Assembly: GCA_963775825.1 (NCBI GenBank)
Contig: CAVZKY010000037.1
Location: 186,001-250,000 of the forward strand
Direction: 5' to 3'
Length of the DNA stretch: 64,000 nt
DNA from: Bog-532 sp963775825
GTDB lineage: Bacteria > Actinomycetota > Actinomycetes > Streptosporangiales > Streptosporangiaceae
The notes below the pieces were generated by a model. That model made no database searches. It saw only the letters and a program-made list of their open reading frames with translations, and was not told the DNA's origin. Shown piece by piece: positions 1-8,565 of the stretch. A program made the translations under genes and the position numbers. The number at the start of each line of letters is the position of its first letter. The stretch's first letter is position 1.

Positions 1-108
1 GGCCTCGTACGCCTGCTGCCCGCGCAGCCGCCACGTGCCGAACCCCACCATCGGCATGGTCACCCCACGGCCCAGGTCCACGCCGGTGTCCAGACGAATA
101 TCTGTCAT
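1..108 (-). CDS. aldo/keto reductase, N-terminal fragment (runs off left edge)
   Basis: The minus strand from the ATG at 108 reads 36 codons to the edge of the window. They begin MTDIRLDTGVDLGRG and continue with VTMPMVGFGTWRL, which matches the first beta-strand of NADPH-dependent aldo/keto reductases (P-x-x-G-x-G-T-W/F). The family reduces aldehydes and ketones in the cytoplasm; the substrate cannot be told from this fragment. It diverges from the kinase-like gene at 361, leaving about 250 bases between them in which I see no gene. The call rests on the N-terminal motif only. Confidence 0.7.
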   Translation of the reverse strand, partial: MTDIRLDTGVDLGRGVTMPMVGFGTWRLRGQQAYEA

Positions 109-360
109 GGGCCAATTGTCCCAGCCGGGACGTGACCAGGCGGGACCGGGGAAGCAGAGCAGCGCTGAGGCCGGGCCGGGGAAGGACGGACTCTGGCCAA
201 CCGGAGCAGCCGGGCGGCGGGGCGCGGGGAAGGGCCGGCTGGGGGCACCGGGGCGAAAGATCCCGGGGAGCCGGCCGAAACGAGACGCCGGGAAGCCGGG
301 CCGCCCCGGGCCGGGAAATGAGCTGGCCAGAGCCAGGGGCGGCTGGTACGTTCACGGCTC

Positions 361-921
361 GTGCGGCGAATCTCGGTGGTCGGTACCTCGGGCGTCGGCA
401 AATCCAGGGTCGCCCGCCAGCTGGCCAGTAACCTCGGCGTGCCCTTCGTGGAGCTCGATGGCATCTACCACCAGCCCGGCTGGGCTCCGCTGGCCGCCGA
501 GCAGTTCCGCCGCGAGGTAGGACAGCTGGCCGCGGGTGACGCCTGGGTGATCGACGGTAACTACAGCCTCGTCCGCCCCCTCGTCTGGGCCCGCGCCAAC
601 ACCGTCGTCTGGCTGGACTTGCCCCGGCATGTGGTGATGCGCCAGGTCGTCTGGCGGACCCTGCGTCGCGTGACGTTCCGCACTGAGTTGTGGAACGGCA
701 ACCGGGAGCGGTGGTCGAACCTGCTGAGCTGGGTTCCGGAGGAGTCCATCATCTCCTGGGCCTGGCACCGGCACGCGATCTACCGGGAGCGCTACAGCGC
801 CGCGATGCGGGACCCGGCCAACGCGCACCTGCGCTTCGTGCGGCTGGGTGACCGTGCCGCCGTCCGGCGTTTCCTGGCCCAGACCGCTGCGGGCTTGTCC
901 GCCGTCCGGCCGGACACCTGA
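361..921 (+). CDS. P-loop kinase-like ATPase (adenylate-kinase/topology-modulation-like)
   Basis: The protein has 186 residues and a GTG start at 361. A Walker A loop (GTSGVGKS, residues 8-15) follows the first beta-strand, and a hydrophobic strand ending in a WLDLP motif near residue 80 is a plausible Walker B/lid region. The small single-domain build resembles the adenylate-kinase-like or FlaR 'topology modulation' proteins that Actinobacteria often carry. These are presumed small-molecule kinases of unknown substrate. No signal peptide or membrane segment is seen. It converges on the protease gene, with a strong hairpin between them. The P-loop NTPase fold is secure; the reaction is not known. 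Confidence 0.75.
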   Translation: MRRISVVGTSGVGKSRVARQLASNLGVPFVELDGIYHQPGWAPLAAEQFRREVGQLAAGDAWVIDGNYSLVRPLVWARANTVVWLDLPRHVVMRQVVWRTLRRVTFRTELWNGNRERWSNLLSWVPEESIISWAWHRHAIYRERYSAAMRDPANAHLRFVRLGDRAAVRRFLAQTAAGLSAVRPDT

Positions 922-924
922 GCG

Positions 925-993
925 ACTGCCGCCGGGCCCCCCGCGAGGGAGGCCACTGAGGCCCCAGGGTGGGCCTCGCGAGGCAGCGGCAGG
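925..993. terminator. bidirectional terminator-like hairpin between convergent genes
   Basis: Two stacked inverted repeats lie between the stop at 921 and the protease stop at 1005. CTGCCGC (926-932) pairs with GCGGCAG (986-992), and CGCGAGG (942-948) pairs with CCTCGCG (974-980). There is no T-run, which is usual for high-GC actinobacterial terminators. It would serve both strands. Confidence 0.6.
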
Positions 994-1004
994 AACACCG
1001 GCGC

Positions 1005-1948
1005 TCAGGCGGCGACGAGCTCGGACGGTTCGGCGATGACGTCGACCAGGGCGCCGTTCCGCATGACGGTGATCGGGAGCGGCTTGCCGATGGCGTCGGC
1101 GAACATCAGCCGCTGCAGATCCTGAGCCGTCGCGACCGGGTGCCCGGCCGCCGACAGGAGCAGGTCACCAGGCCGCAGCCCGGCCCGGCTGGCGGGCGCA
1201 CCGGGGACCACTTCGGCCACCCGGAGCCCGTTGGGACGGCCGATCCGCTCCTGCCAGGGTGCCGCGAGCGGGGCAGGCACGGTAACCAGCCCCAGGTAGG
1301 CTCGCCGGACCCGGCCGTCACGCATCAGGGCGGAAACGATCCGGCGGGTGGTGGAGTTGATCGGCACCGCCATGCCCAGCCCGACTCCGGCCACCGCCGT
1401 GTTGACGCCGATCACCCGGGCGCCGGCGTCCGCGAGGGCGCCGCCGGAGTTACCGGGGTTGAGCGCGGCATCGGTCTGGATGACGTCCTCGATGAGCCGG
1501 GTGCCGCCGCGGCCACCCGCGGGCATGGATCTGCCCAGCGCGCTGACCACCCCCGCGGTCACCGAGCGGCCAGCCCGAGTGGGTTGCCGACCGCCACGAC
1601 CAGCTGCCCGACGACCAGATCGTCAGCCTCACCGAGCTCGGCAGGGGCCGGGGTAACCCCGGACGTGCGGAGCACGGCCAAATCGGACAGCGGGTCGGCG
1701 CCGACCACCCGGAACGGGACGGTGGTGCCGTCGGAAAACGAAGCCGTGCCGCCCTGCGCCCGCCCGACGACGTGCGCGTTGGTGAGCAGGAACCCGTCGC
1801 CGGTGAAAACGACTCCGGAGCCGAGGCTCTCCCCGGAGCCGCCGCGTCCATCCCGGGGCACGCGCAGGCTGGCTACCTTGGGCGTGAGCTTTTCGGCCAC
1901 GCCTGACACAACGAGCGAGTACGCGTCCAGTGGACGGTCTGCTGCCAT
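1005..1948 (-). CDS. S1C (HtrA/DegP-like) serine protease with PDZ domain, frameshifted
   Basis: This is a trypsin-like protease of the HtrA family. It has His in LTNAHVV (about residue 59), Asp in LSDLAVL (about 89) and Ser in NPGNSGGAL (about 170), followed by a PDZ domain with VVPGAPASRAGLRPGDLLL. The first half (to NPGLA-like NPLGLAAR) and the second half (from VTAGVVSALG) are in different frames. Restoring one G near position 1570 gives the family's usual LAGSVTAGVVSALGR. I chose the ATG at 1948 because GGAGG lies six bases upstream; a TTG at 1960 is the alternative. There is no signal peptide or membrane anchor, so it appears cytoplasmic, which is unusual for HtrA. It lies about 90 bases downstream of the GTPase genes on the same strand. 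Confidence 0.8.
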
Positions 1949-2038
1949 GACCGCCTCCAAGTGCAGCTGATTACAGTATTACAAGGCAACAGACCGGCCC
2001 ATGCCTACCTTCCGGCCACCGTTATGCCGTCAGCAGAA

Positions 2039-4044
2039 TCAATCCAGGTGCCGACCGGCGGCGACGAGGCCGCTGCAGAACTGGGCGTATCCGCTGAGCT
2101 CGGCGCCGGTGGGTGTGACCACCAAGTCACGGGCCACGGCGTCGATGCGGGAGCGCATGATGGCGGCCATGTGCTCGCGTTCCCGGTCCGAGGAGAGCAT
2201 GATCGCATTCTGGCTGCCGGATGCGGTCAGCCAGCCGAGCAGGAGCAGGGCTATGACCATGGCGGCCAGCCAGGGCAGCAGGCCGGCGCTGCCGATCAGC
2301 TCTGGCGGGTGCGGTCCCGCTGCGTGGAGGACACCGGCCACGAGGATGACCCCCAGCCAGCCGGTGCCCGCGACCACCATCGCAACCAGGAGCCACTGCC
2401 AAGCGCAGACAAGACGCCACCAGCCGGGTATCCGCGCGCCGGCCGGCATGCTCTCGCTGATCGCCGCGCTGAGCGCGCCGCCGACTTCGCCGGCGCGGGA
2501 CCGGGCCGCGGCGCGCACAGTGCGCGGCCACGGATCAGGGAGGCCGTCACCCACCGTGTCGGCGAACACGGTGATGGCGCTGTCGATCGCGGGCTGCTGC
2601 GCTTCGGCGCCGGCGGCCACTGCCGTCCGGGCGTCGCCGCTGACCCGCCCCAGGCGGACTGGATCACGGCTCGCGAACCAGCTGGCAGCGCGGCTGAACG
2701 GCCAGCTGAGGTACCGGGCGGCGTGGATCGCCTCGGACGTCTTCCAGCGCATCGGTGACGCCGGCCAGGCCGGCCGCCCGGGCGAAGGCGTCAGCCAGGT
2801 GCAGAGCAGGCCCGGCCGGGACGTTGTCGGCCGCGGTCTTGACCTTGGGCAGCGGGCTGCTGCTCGGTGAGTGGGGCCTCGTCCCGGGGCGGCCGGGTGG
2901 CCACGGGCTGAGGTGGCACCGGGTCATCCGCGGTCGTCGGCATGCTGTCGGCGAGCGCCAGGAACGCCGCCGCCGCGAGCGTCCGGATCCCGGGTGCCGG
3001 CGGACGAGGCCGCGGGTCCGGCCAGCGCCGTCATCCCGGCGGGCCCAGCGGGTGCGCCGGGCGCTTGGGCGCCGGCCGGCCCTGGAGCTCCCCCGGCCGT
3101 GACGGCCGGCGCCGCCGCGGGCAGGGCCGGATCCGCGTTCCCGCCCGGGCTGGTCCCCGCCGCGCGGCGGGCGACCGCGGCCGGAATCCGCGGCGAAGAC
3201 AGCGAACTTGGCGATGATGCTGTCGATGTCGGCCGCGATCCGGTCGGTCGCCGTCTGCCGGGCGGACACCGCCTCGGCCAGGACACGGCGCAGGTTGTCC
3301 AGGCCCGCACCGGTCGCGGCGGACACCAGCAGGACGCGCGCCTCGCCGTGGCCTTCTGAATCCAGCAGCCGCCGCAGATCTTCCTCGCAGTCGCTGGCCT
3401 GCTGCGGGGTGAGCAGGTCACACTGGTTGAGCGCCACCGTGGTGACGCCCGCGTGCCGGGCCAGCGGCGCGAGAAAACGATTGTGCACGGCGGCGTCGGC
3501 GTACTTCTGCGGGTCCAGCACCCAGACCATGAGGTCCGCCTGGCTGATCAGGCGATCCACCGCGGTCGCCGCCCCGGCAGCCACCGAATCGTGGTCAGGC
3601 AGGTCGAGCAGCAGCAGCCCGTTCAGCGCCGCCTCACCGGCGTCCAGCGCGCTGGCCCGCGCGTACCGGTAGCGCCGTTCGATCCCGAGCCAGTCCAGCA
3701 GGGGCGCCGCTCCCTGCATCCCCCACACGCAGGCGTGCGCAAACCGGGTCGCCGGGCCGGGTCACCGCGGTCGGTGAGAAGGTGGCGCCGGCCAGCGCGT
3801 TGAACAGGGAGGACTTACCGCTGCCGGTACCGCCCGCCAGGGTCACGACGGTGTGCGCGGCGGACAACTGGAGGCGCTCACCGGCCCGCTCGAGGAGGGT
3901 CTCGGCTTCGCCGAGCAGCTCCGGGCTGAATCCGCCCGGGCCGCTGCGTTCCCGGGCGATCTGCACCAGCGAGGCCAGGGCCGACAGCCGGGCCGGCAGC
4001 TGCGCGCTCGGCAGCGCGGGATGAGGGGGCGCACTGATCGTCAT
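2039..4044 (-). CDS. membrane-associated dynamin-like GTPase (DynB/YfjP-like), several frameshifts
   Basis: The locus reads as one GTPase spread over several frames. Its parts are a G1 loop GGTGSGKSSLFNALAG (about 3840-3790), a G3 region LLLDLPDHDSV (about 3600), a G4-like LNQCDLL (about 3440), and a Pro/Ala-rich linker (about 3170-2880). A C-terminal part (2752-2039) has two or three hydrophobic segments, including WQWLLVAMVVAGTGWLGVIL and LLPWLAAMVIALLLLGW. Breaks fall near 3745 (family sequence resumes as FAHACVWGMQGA), in the linker, and near 2750. The ATG at 4044 overlaps the stop of the upstream GTPase (ATGA), so the two are coupled. The soluble-plus-membrane pair resembles Streptomyces DynA/DynB, which stabilise sporulation-septum Z-rings; that role is inference. 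Frame breaks may be sequence errors. Confidence 0.7.
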
Positions 4045-5825
4045 TGCAGCGCCTCGAGCATGAAGCCGGCCTGGTACAGCCGGACCCCCGCGACCTCGTC
4101 ACAGCGCCCCGCCCCGTCGATGACCTCGGAGAAGCGACGGAGTTCCTCGTCGAGTAGCAAGCGCGCCCTCTCGTTAAGCTCCGCGCGAGCCGCCTGGAAT
4201 ATGTCGTGCACCGGCTCCTGGCCCAGGACGGCCGTCACGATGCGCCGGGGCAGCGTCAGGATGTCGCTGTCATCCAGGCCCGCGGCCGCGTGGCTGCCGA
4301 CCGCGTTCTCGCCCAGGATCGCGAGCACGGTAACCAGCGCCAGCGTATCGTCGTCCAGCGCCGCGGCCCGGGAAAATGACCGTTTGTGCTGCTCAGCGTG
4401 CTCTACGAGCCGCATGACGTGATCTTGCCACGCGCTGACGGCCCGCGCGGCGTGCAACGGCAGATCCGGGCCAGACTTGCCCAGATTCAGCTCCTGGACG
4501 TCACCCTCGCCATCCCCGAACGCCGACGCGAACAGCCAGTCCGCCTTGCGGCCGGATGCGCGGGCCTGCTCGGCCGCGAGCAGCATCGCGGATCCCGCGG
4601 CGTCGGTACGCCACCGGCTGTCCGCGTCCTCGGCTGCGCGGTCGGCGGCGAAGATGACGGCCCCTTCGAGCGCCGACCTCAGCGCGGTCTTCATGGCGGC
4701 ACCGCGCTCGGGGGCCTGGCGTTTGCGCGCCCGCTTGCCCTGCCGCGGCGCCTTACGGGAGCGCAGGGTGCGCATGAGGTCGCCGGTGACGACAAAGTCC
4801 TGCCAGCGGGCCTGCACCTCACCGCGCAGCAACGAGCCGTCCCGGGTCACCCGGGCGACCTCGGCCAGCGCGTCCCGGTAGGGCTCTTCGGCTTGCCGCC
4901 GCAGCCGGGCACGGACGGCCAGCTGCACCTCGGCCTGCGCGGCGAGCGCGGGCACCCGGGCCCGGAACGTGTCGAGCACGCCGGACATGGTCCGGGTCAG
5001 GACCGCCACCCGACGTTCGTCGTACCGTGCGGTGTCGGTCAGCCAGGCGCGGACCGGCCCGAACGCTTCCGGCGGGAGCATCCCGCCCGCAAGGCGGGTC
5101 TCCGGGATGACGAAACGGTCCGGCGCGCTGATGCCGTTGGCGTCGAGCATCGCGGTGAAATGACCCACGAGCTCGGCCCGGGAACCGGTCGGGACCCGGG
5201 ACAGCACGATTCCCAGCGACGCATCGCGGTCCCGTGCGTGCTGCAGCATCTGCCAGACCGGCGCGTCCGCGTACCGGCTGGCCGAGGTGACGAAGAGCCA
5301 GAGATCAGACGCATCGAGGAACTGATAGGCGAATTGGTGGTGCGCTTTCACCACCGAGTCGATGTCCGGGGTGTCAAGCAGCGCCAGCCCCCTGGGCATG
5401 CCCTCGGTCGCCGCCAGTACGAGCAGCCCGTCCCGGCCGGGCCGGGCCAGGCCCTCCTGGCGAACACGGGGCAGGCTGGGCAGGAAGTTGTTCTCCGCGA
5501 ACCACTCGACGTCGTCCGGGTGGCAAGCGAGCACGGGGCTGTTCGTCGTGGGGCGCCGCACCCCGGTCGCGCTGACCGGCGTACCCACGATGCTGTTGAT
5601 CAGTGTGGACTTCCCCGAACCCGTCGAGCCGACCAGTGAAACGAGGATGGGTGCCTCGGACCGACGCAGCCGCGGCAACAGGTAGTCCTCGACCTGACTG
5701 AGCAGCTTCACCCGTTCGGTCTTCGCCTCCGCCACGTCCGGCGCCTCGAACAGCAGGGGCACGGCAGCGATGCGGTTGCGCAGGTTGAGCAGGGCGCCCT
5801 CCAGGGCGCGGGCGTCGACCCGCAC
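4041..5825 (-). CDS. dynamin-family GTPase (DynA-like)
   Basis: The core is 594 residues from the GTG at 5825. The G1 loop GSTGSGKST lies at residues 66-74, a conserved RRPTTNSPVL switch region follows at about 90-99, and the G3 motif LLDTPDID lies at about 149-156. The C-terminal half is helical and Arg/Ala-rich, with a basic patch (SRKAPRQGKRARKRQ) and no membrane span. The family remodels membranes or scaffolds septa through GTP-driven assembly. The downstream membrane GTPase overlaps by 4 bases. The reading frame stays open upstream of 5825 with protein-like sequence (PRPAEPNSGAEPH), so the native protein probably starts further upstream, at the GTG at 7141 (see the next entry). Confidence 0.85.
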   Translation of the reverse strand: MRVDARALEGALLNLRNRIAAVPLLFEAPDVAEAKTERVKLLSQVEDYLLPRLRRSEAPILVSLVGSTGSGKSTLINSIVGTPVSATGVRRPTTNSPVLACHPDDVEWFAENNFLPSLPRVRQEGLARPGRDGLLVLAATEGMPRGLALLDTPDIDSVVKAHHQFAYQFLDASDLWLFVTSASRYADAPVWQMLQHARDRDASLGIVLSRVPTGSRAELVGHFTAMLDANGISAPDRFVIPETRLAGGMLPPEAFGPVRAWLTDTARYDERRVAVLTRTMSGVLDTFRARVPALAAQAEVQLAVRARLRRQAEEPYRDALAEVARVTRDGSLLRGEVQARWQDFVVTGDLMRTLRSRKAPRQGKRARKRQAPERGAAMKTALRSALEGAVIFAADRAAEDADSRWRTDAAGSAMLLAAEQARASGRKADWLFASAFGDGEGDVQELNLGKSGPDLPLHAARAVSAWQDHVMRLVEHAEQHKRSFSRAAALDDDTLALVTVLAILGENAVGSHAAAGLDDSDILTLPRRIVTAVLGQEPVHDIFQAARAELNERARLLLDEELRRFSEVIDGAGRCDEVAGVRLYQAGFMLEALQ

Positions 5826-5989
5826 ATGAGGCTCGGCCCCGGAGTTGGGCTCCGCCGGCCGCGGGCCCGGGCCCTGGCCAGCTGGGCCGCCCGAGACCCG
5901 GGGTCCGGAGACTCCGGAGATCCGGGGACTTCGGGGACTCCGGGGCTCCGGGCCGTCCGGTGAACTGAGAGGGGCAGCCGCCTCATCGG

Positions 5990-6245
5990 TGACAGGCCGT
6001 GGGGCCGCCTCCGTACGGGCGGTGGGGCCGCCGGGGCGGCGGTATGGGACCCGCCGGGGCGGCGGTATGGGACCCGCCGGCGGTGACGGGCGCCGGGGCC
6101 GGCTCGGTGACAGGCGGTGGGGCCGCCCGGTGACGGCGGTGGGGACCGCCTGCCGTCACGGCGGTCGGGGCCGCCTCGGTGACAGGCGCTGGGGCCGCCT
6201 CGGTGACAGGCGGCTGGGGCCGCCTCGGTGACAGGCGGTCGGGCC
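5990..6245. repeat. degenerate 24-base repeats (GCCGCCTCGGTGACAGGCG)
   Basis: Copies of a GTGACAGGCG-containing unit recur about every 24 bases. On the minus strand they encode VTEAAPAP/VTEAAPTA-type repeats inside the Pro/Ala-rich segment ahead of the GTPase. The spacing is irregular in the left part. Confidence 0.65.
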
Positions 6246-6654
6246 GCCGCGGTATCGGTGCCCGCGGCGCTGCGGTATCGGCGCCCGCCGGGGCGCCAGC
6301 GCCCGGATCCGGCGCGGCAGCGGACGGCACCGCGCCGCGCGCAGAGGCTGGCGTGGCCGCTGGGGTCGGCGCGGTCCATGAGACTGGTGAGACGAGTGGG
6401 GCGGGCACGGTTGGTGCGGGCGGTGTCGCAGTAGGTGCCGACGGCGCGGCTGGTGCCGGAGGCACAGACGCCGCAGCCGATGTGCTCGGTGGGACCGCTG
6501 AGACAGGCGGGACTGGGGTGTCCTGCGGTCCGGGCGACGTGGGCTGAGGCGCGGCGTGGCGGCCGCTCGACGGCTTGACTTGCCGGGCGCCTCCCTTCGG
6601 CAGCCCAGGGGCTTTCCGCGGCCTGGGAGCTTTCCGCGGCCCGGGCCCGTCCTG

Positions 6655-6985
6655 CGGCCTGGGCGCATCCTGCGGCCGGGGCATCCTGCGGCCCAGGCGC
6701 ATCCTGCGGCCCGGGCGCACCTGCGGCGCCGGCGGCGTCCTGCGACCCGGGGGCATCCTGCGGCCCAGGCGCATCCTGCGGCCCAGGCGCATCCCGCGGC
6801 CCAGGCGCATCCTGCAGCTTGGGGGCATCCTCCGGCCAGGGGCATCCTCCGGCCCAGGGCATCCTCCGGCCCGGGGCATCCTGCGGCCCAGGGGCATCCT
6901 GCGGCTTGGGGGCATCCTGCGGCGCGGGGGCATCCGGCGGCGGCTCCGGCGGCCCGAGGCATCCTGCGGCCGCGGGGGCGTCCTG
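6655..6985. repeat. 17-18-base tandem array (GCATCCTGCGGCCCAGGC)
   Basis: About 17 imperfect tandem copies. On the minus strand the 18-base form encodes the hexapeptide PQDAPG. Some copies, notably around 6830-6880, are one base shorter, so each moves the reading frame. This explains why no frame stays open across the array. Confidence 0.75.
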
Positions 6986-7137
6986 CGGCCGAACCTTATT
7001 ACGAGGCTCGTCCCTGGCGTGCGGCTGCTCTTCGGGCCGCGGCTGGGGCGCCCTGCGGGGCTGGGCGCCCGATTCCGGCGGTGTGGCGTCGTCGGCCGCA
7101 GCGGGGGTGACGCTGCCCTCGGGCGCGGAGGGCGGTC

Positions 7138-8475
7138 TCACGCCTGCTCCGTCTCCGGGGCCGTTGCCTGGGCCGCGGCGCCGGCGTGACTGGGCGGCGC
7201 TCGTCCGGGCAGGCCGGGCTGGCCGGGCGCGCCTGGCGGCATATCCCGCACGAGCTCGGCGATCTCGGCTGCGACGTTCACGACCTCACCTATCACGACT
7301 ACGGCCGGGGGCCTGATCCCATCTTTCAATACCCTAGGCGCGACTGAGTCCAGCGTCGCCACAATTGTGCGCTGGGTAGGCAGAGTACCGTCCGCGACGA
7401 CGGAAACAGGCGTACTGCCCGAACGGCCGTACCGGATCAGCGTGTCAGCCACCGCGGCCAGCCGTTCGACCCCCATGAGCAGGACGAGCGTGCCCCGGGT
7501 GGCGGCCAGGGCCGGCCAGTTCACGGTCGAGCGCTCATCGTCCGGCGGGACGTGCACCGACACGACGCTGAACTCCTGCGCCACACCGCGGTGCGTAACG
7601 GGCACCCCGGCCGCCGCGGGCACGGCCACCGCGCTCGTGACACCCGGTACGACCGTCACCGGGACCCCGGCTCGCAGGCAGGCGATGACCTCTTCTGAGC
7701 CGCGGCCGAAGACGTATGGATCGCCGCCCTTCAGGCGGACCACGAACCGGCCGGCCTGAGCGTGCTCAATCAGCGCGGCGTTGATGTGCTCCTGCGCCAC
7801 CGAGCGCCCGTAAGGGATCTTGGCCACGTCGATGATCTGGACGTCCGGCGGCAGCTCGTGCAGCACCGACCGGGGCGCGAGGCGGTCGGTCACGACCACG
7901 TCGGCTTCGGCCAGGAGCTGCCGGCCGCGCACGGTGAGCAGGCCGGGATCTCCCGGGCCACCGCCCACCAGCGCGACGCCGGACCGGTGACCACGGCCGC
8001 GGCGGGCCCCCAGCGAGCCCGTGCGCAGCCCTGCGACGATCGCGTCGCGGATGCCTGCGCTGCGCCGTGGATCACCGCTCAGCACGCCGACCCGGACGTC
8101 ACCGGCCAGGCCAGAGGCTGGCGTCCAGACGGGCGACTGGCTCGCGTCGTCGGCGCGGACGCACCAGATCCGCTGGGTCTCCGCCGCAGCGGCGATGGCC
8201 GCGTTAACCGCCGGGTCGTCGGTGCAGGCGCAGACCAGCCAGGCCCCGTCGATGTCACCCGCGGCGTAACGGCGCCGGGCCCAGTGGATCCGCCCAGCCT
8301 GGGCGAGATCTTCCAGCGACCCGGTGACCTCCGGCGACACCAGCGACACGTCGGCGCCCGCGTCGAGCAGGGCGGGCACCCGGCGCCCGGCCACGGCCCC
8401 GCCCCCGGCCACGACGACACGCCGGCCGCGCAGCCGCAGCCCTAGCAGGTACGGCTGATCGTCAGTCGTCGCCAT
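7138..8475 (-). CDS. cysG: siroheme/precorrin-2 synthase: NAD dehydrogenase domain + uroporphyrinogen-III methyltransferase
   Basis: This 445-residue fusion has a CysG-N Rossmann domain (VVVAGGGAVAGRR, residues 20-32) for precorrin-2 dehydrogenase/ferrochelatase. A SUMT methyltransferase domain begins near residue 170 (VALVGGGPGDPGLLT, then GGDPYVFGRGSEE and PGVTSAVAVPAAAGVP). It methylates uroporphyrinogen III at C2 and C7 with S-adenosylmethionine to give precorrin-2, the entry to cobalamin and siroheme. The ATG at 8475 sits 90 bases after bluB-cobT. The end overlaps the next GTG by 4 bases. The N-terminal domain could make sirohydrochlorin, the substrate of the CbiX encoded upstream. The C-terminal 30 residues are a Gly/Pro/Ala tail. 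Confidence 0.9.
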   Translation of the reverse strand: MATTDDQPYLLGLRLRGRRVVVAGGGAVAGRRVPALLDAGADVSLVSPEVTGSLEDLAQAGRIHWARRRYAAGDIDGAWLVCACTDDPAVNAAIAAAAETQRIWCVRADDASQSPVWTPASGLAGDVRVGVLSGDPRRSAGIRDAIVAGLRTGSLGARRGRGHRSGVALVGGGPGDPGLLTVRGRQLLAEADVVVTDRLAPRSVLHELPPDVQIIDVAKIPYGRSVAQEHINAALIEHAQAGRFVVRLKGGDPYVFGRGSEEVIACLRAGVPVTVVPGVTSAVAVPAAAGVPVTHRGVAQEFSVVSVHVPPDDERSTVNWPALAATRGTLVLLMGVERLAAVADTLIRYGRSGSTPVSVVADGTLPTQRTIVATLDSVAPRVLKDGIRPPAVVVIGEVVNVAAEIAELVRDMPPGAPGQPGLPGRAPPSHAGAAAQATAPETEQA

Positions 8476-8490
8476 GAGGGGCGGTTTCCA

Positions 8491-8558
8491 TCAGCACGGT
8501 GTCATCTGCCCGCACGGTGGTCCAGCACGGTAGTCCAGGGATTCAGCACGGTGGTCCA
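8491..8558. repeat. short degenerate repeats (CAGCACGGTGGTCCA) in the bluB-cobT/cysG gap
   Basis: Four imperfect copies of CAGCACGGTGGTCCA fill most of the 90-base gap between bluB-cobT and cysG. This is the only sizeable gap in the cob superoperon. No promoter is evident, but the copies could form alternative hairpins. Confidence 0.5.
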
Positions 8559-8565
8559 GGCTCCT

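Larger units (their letters stand above)
5826..7141 (-). other. proline/alanine-rich repeat segment, probable disordered N-terminus of the DynA-like GTPase
   Basis: A GTG at 7141 overlaps the stop of cysG by four bases (GTGA), the coupling style of the whole operon. It opens MRPPSAPEGSVTPAAADD and then a QDAPGP-repeat region. Protein-like low-complexity sequence continues to 5826 but switches among frames, for example PVPPVSAVPPSTSAAASVPP in one and VTEAAPAPVTEAAPTAV in the same or another. No single frame is open through to the GTPase. The best reading is one disordered Pro/Ala/Gln-rich extension of about 430 residues fused to the GTPase, with frames broken inside repeats by unit-length slippage or sequence error. 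A separate repeat-rich protein is the alternative. Confidence 0.45.

Noticed and set aside
5708..7141. A 477-codon frame as a complete separate repeat protein
   Set aside because: Its second half is Cys- and Arg-rich shadow sequence over the GTPase start. Protein-like text moves to another frame, so the frame as listed is not a real protein.
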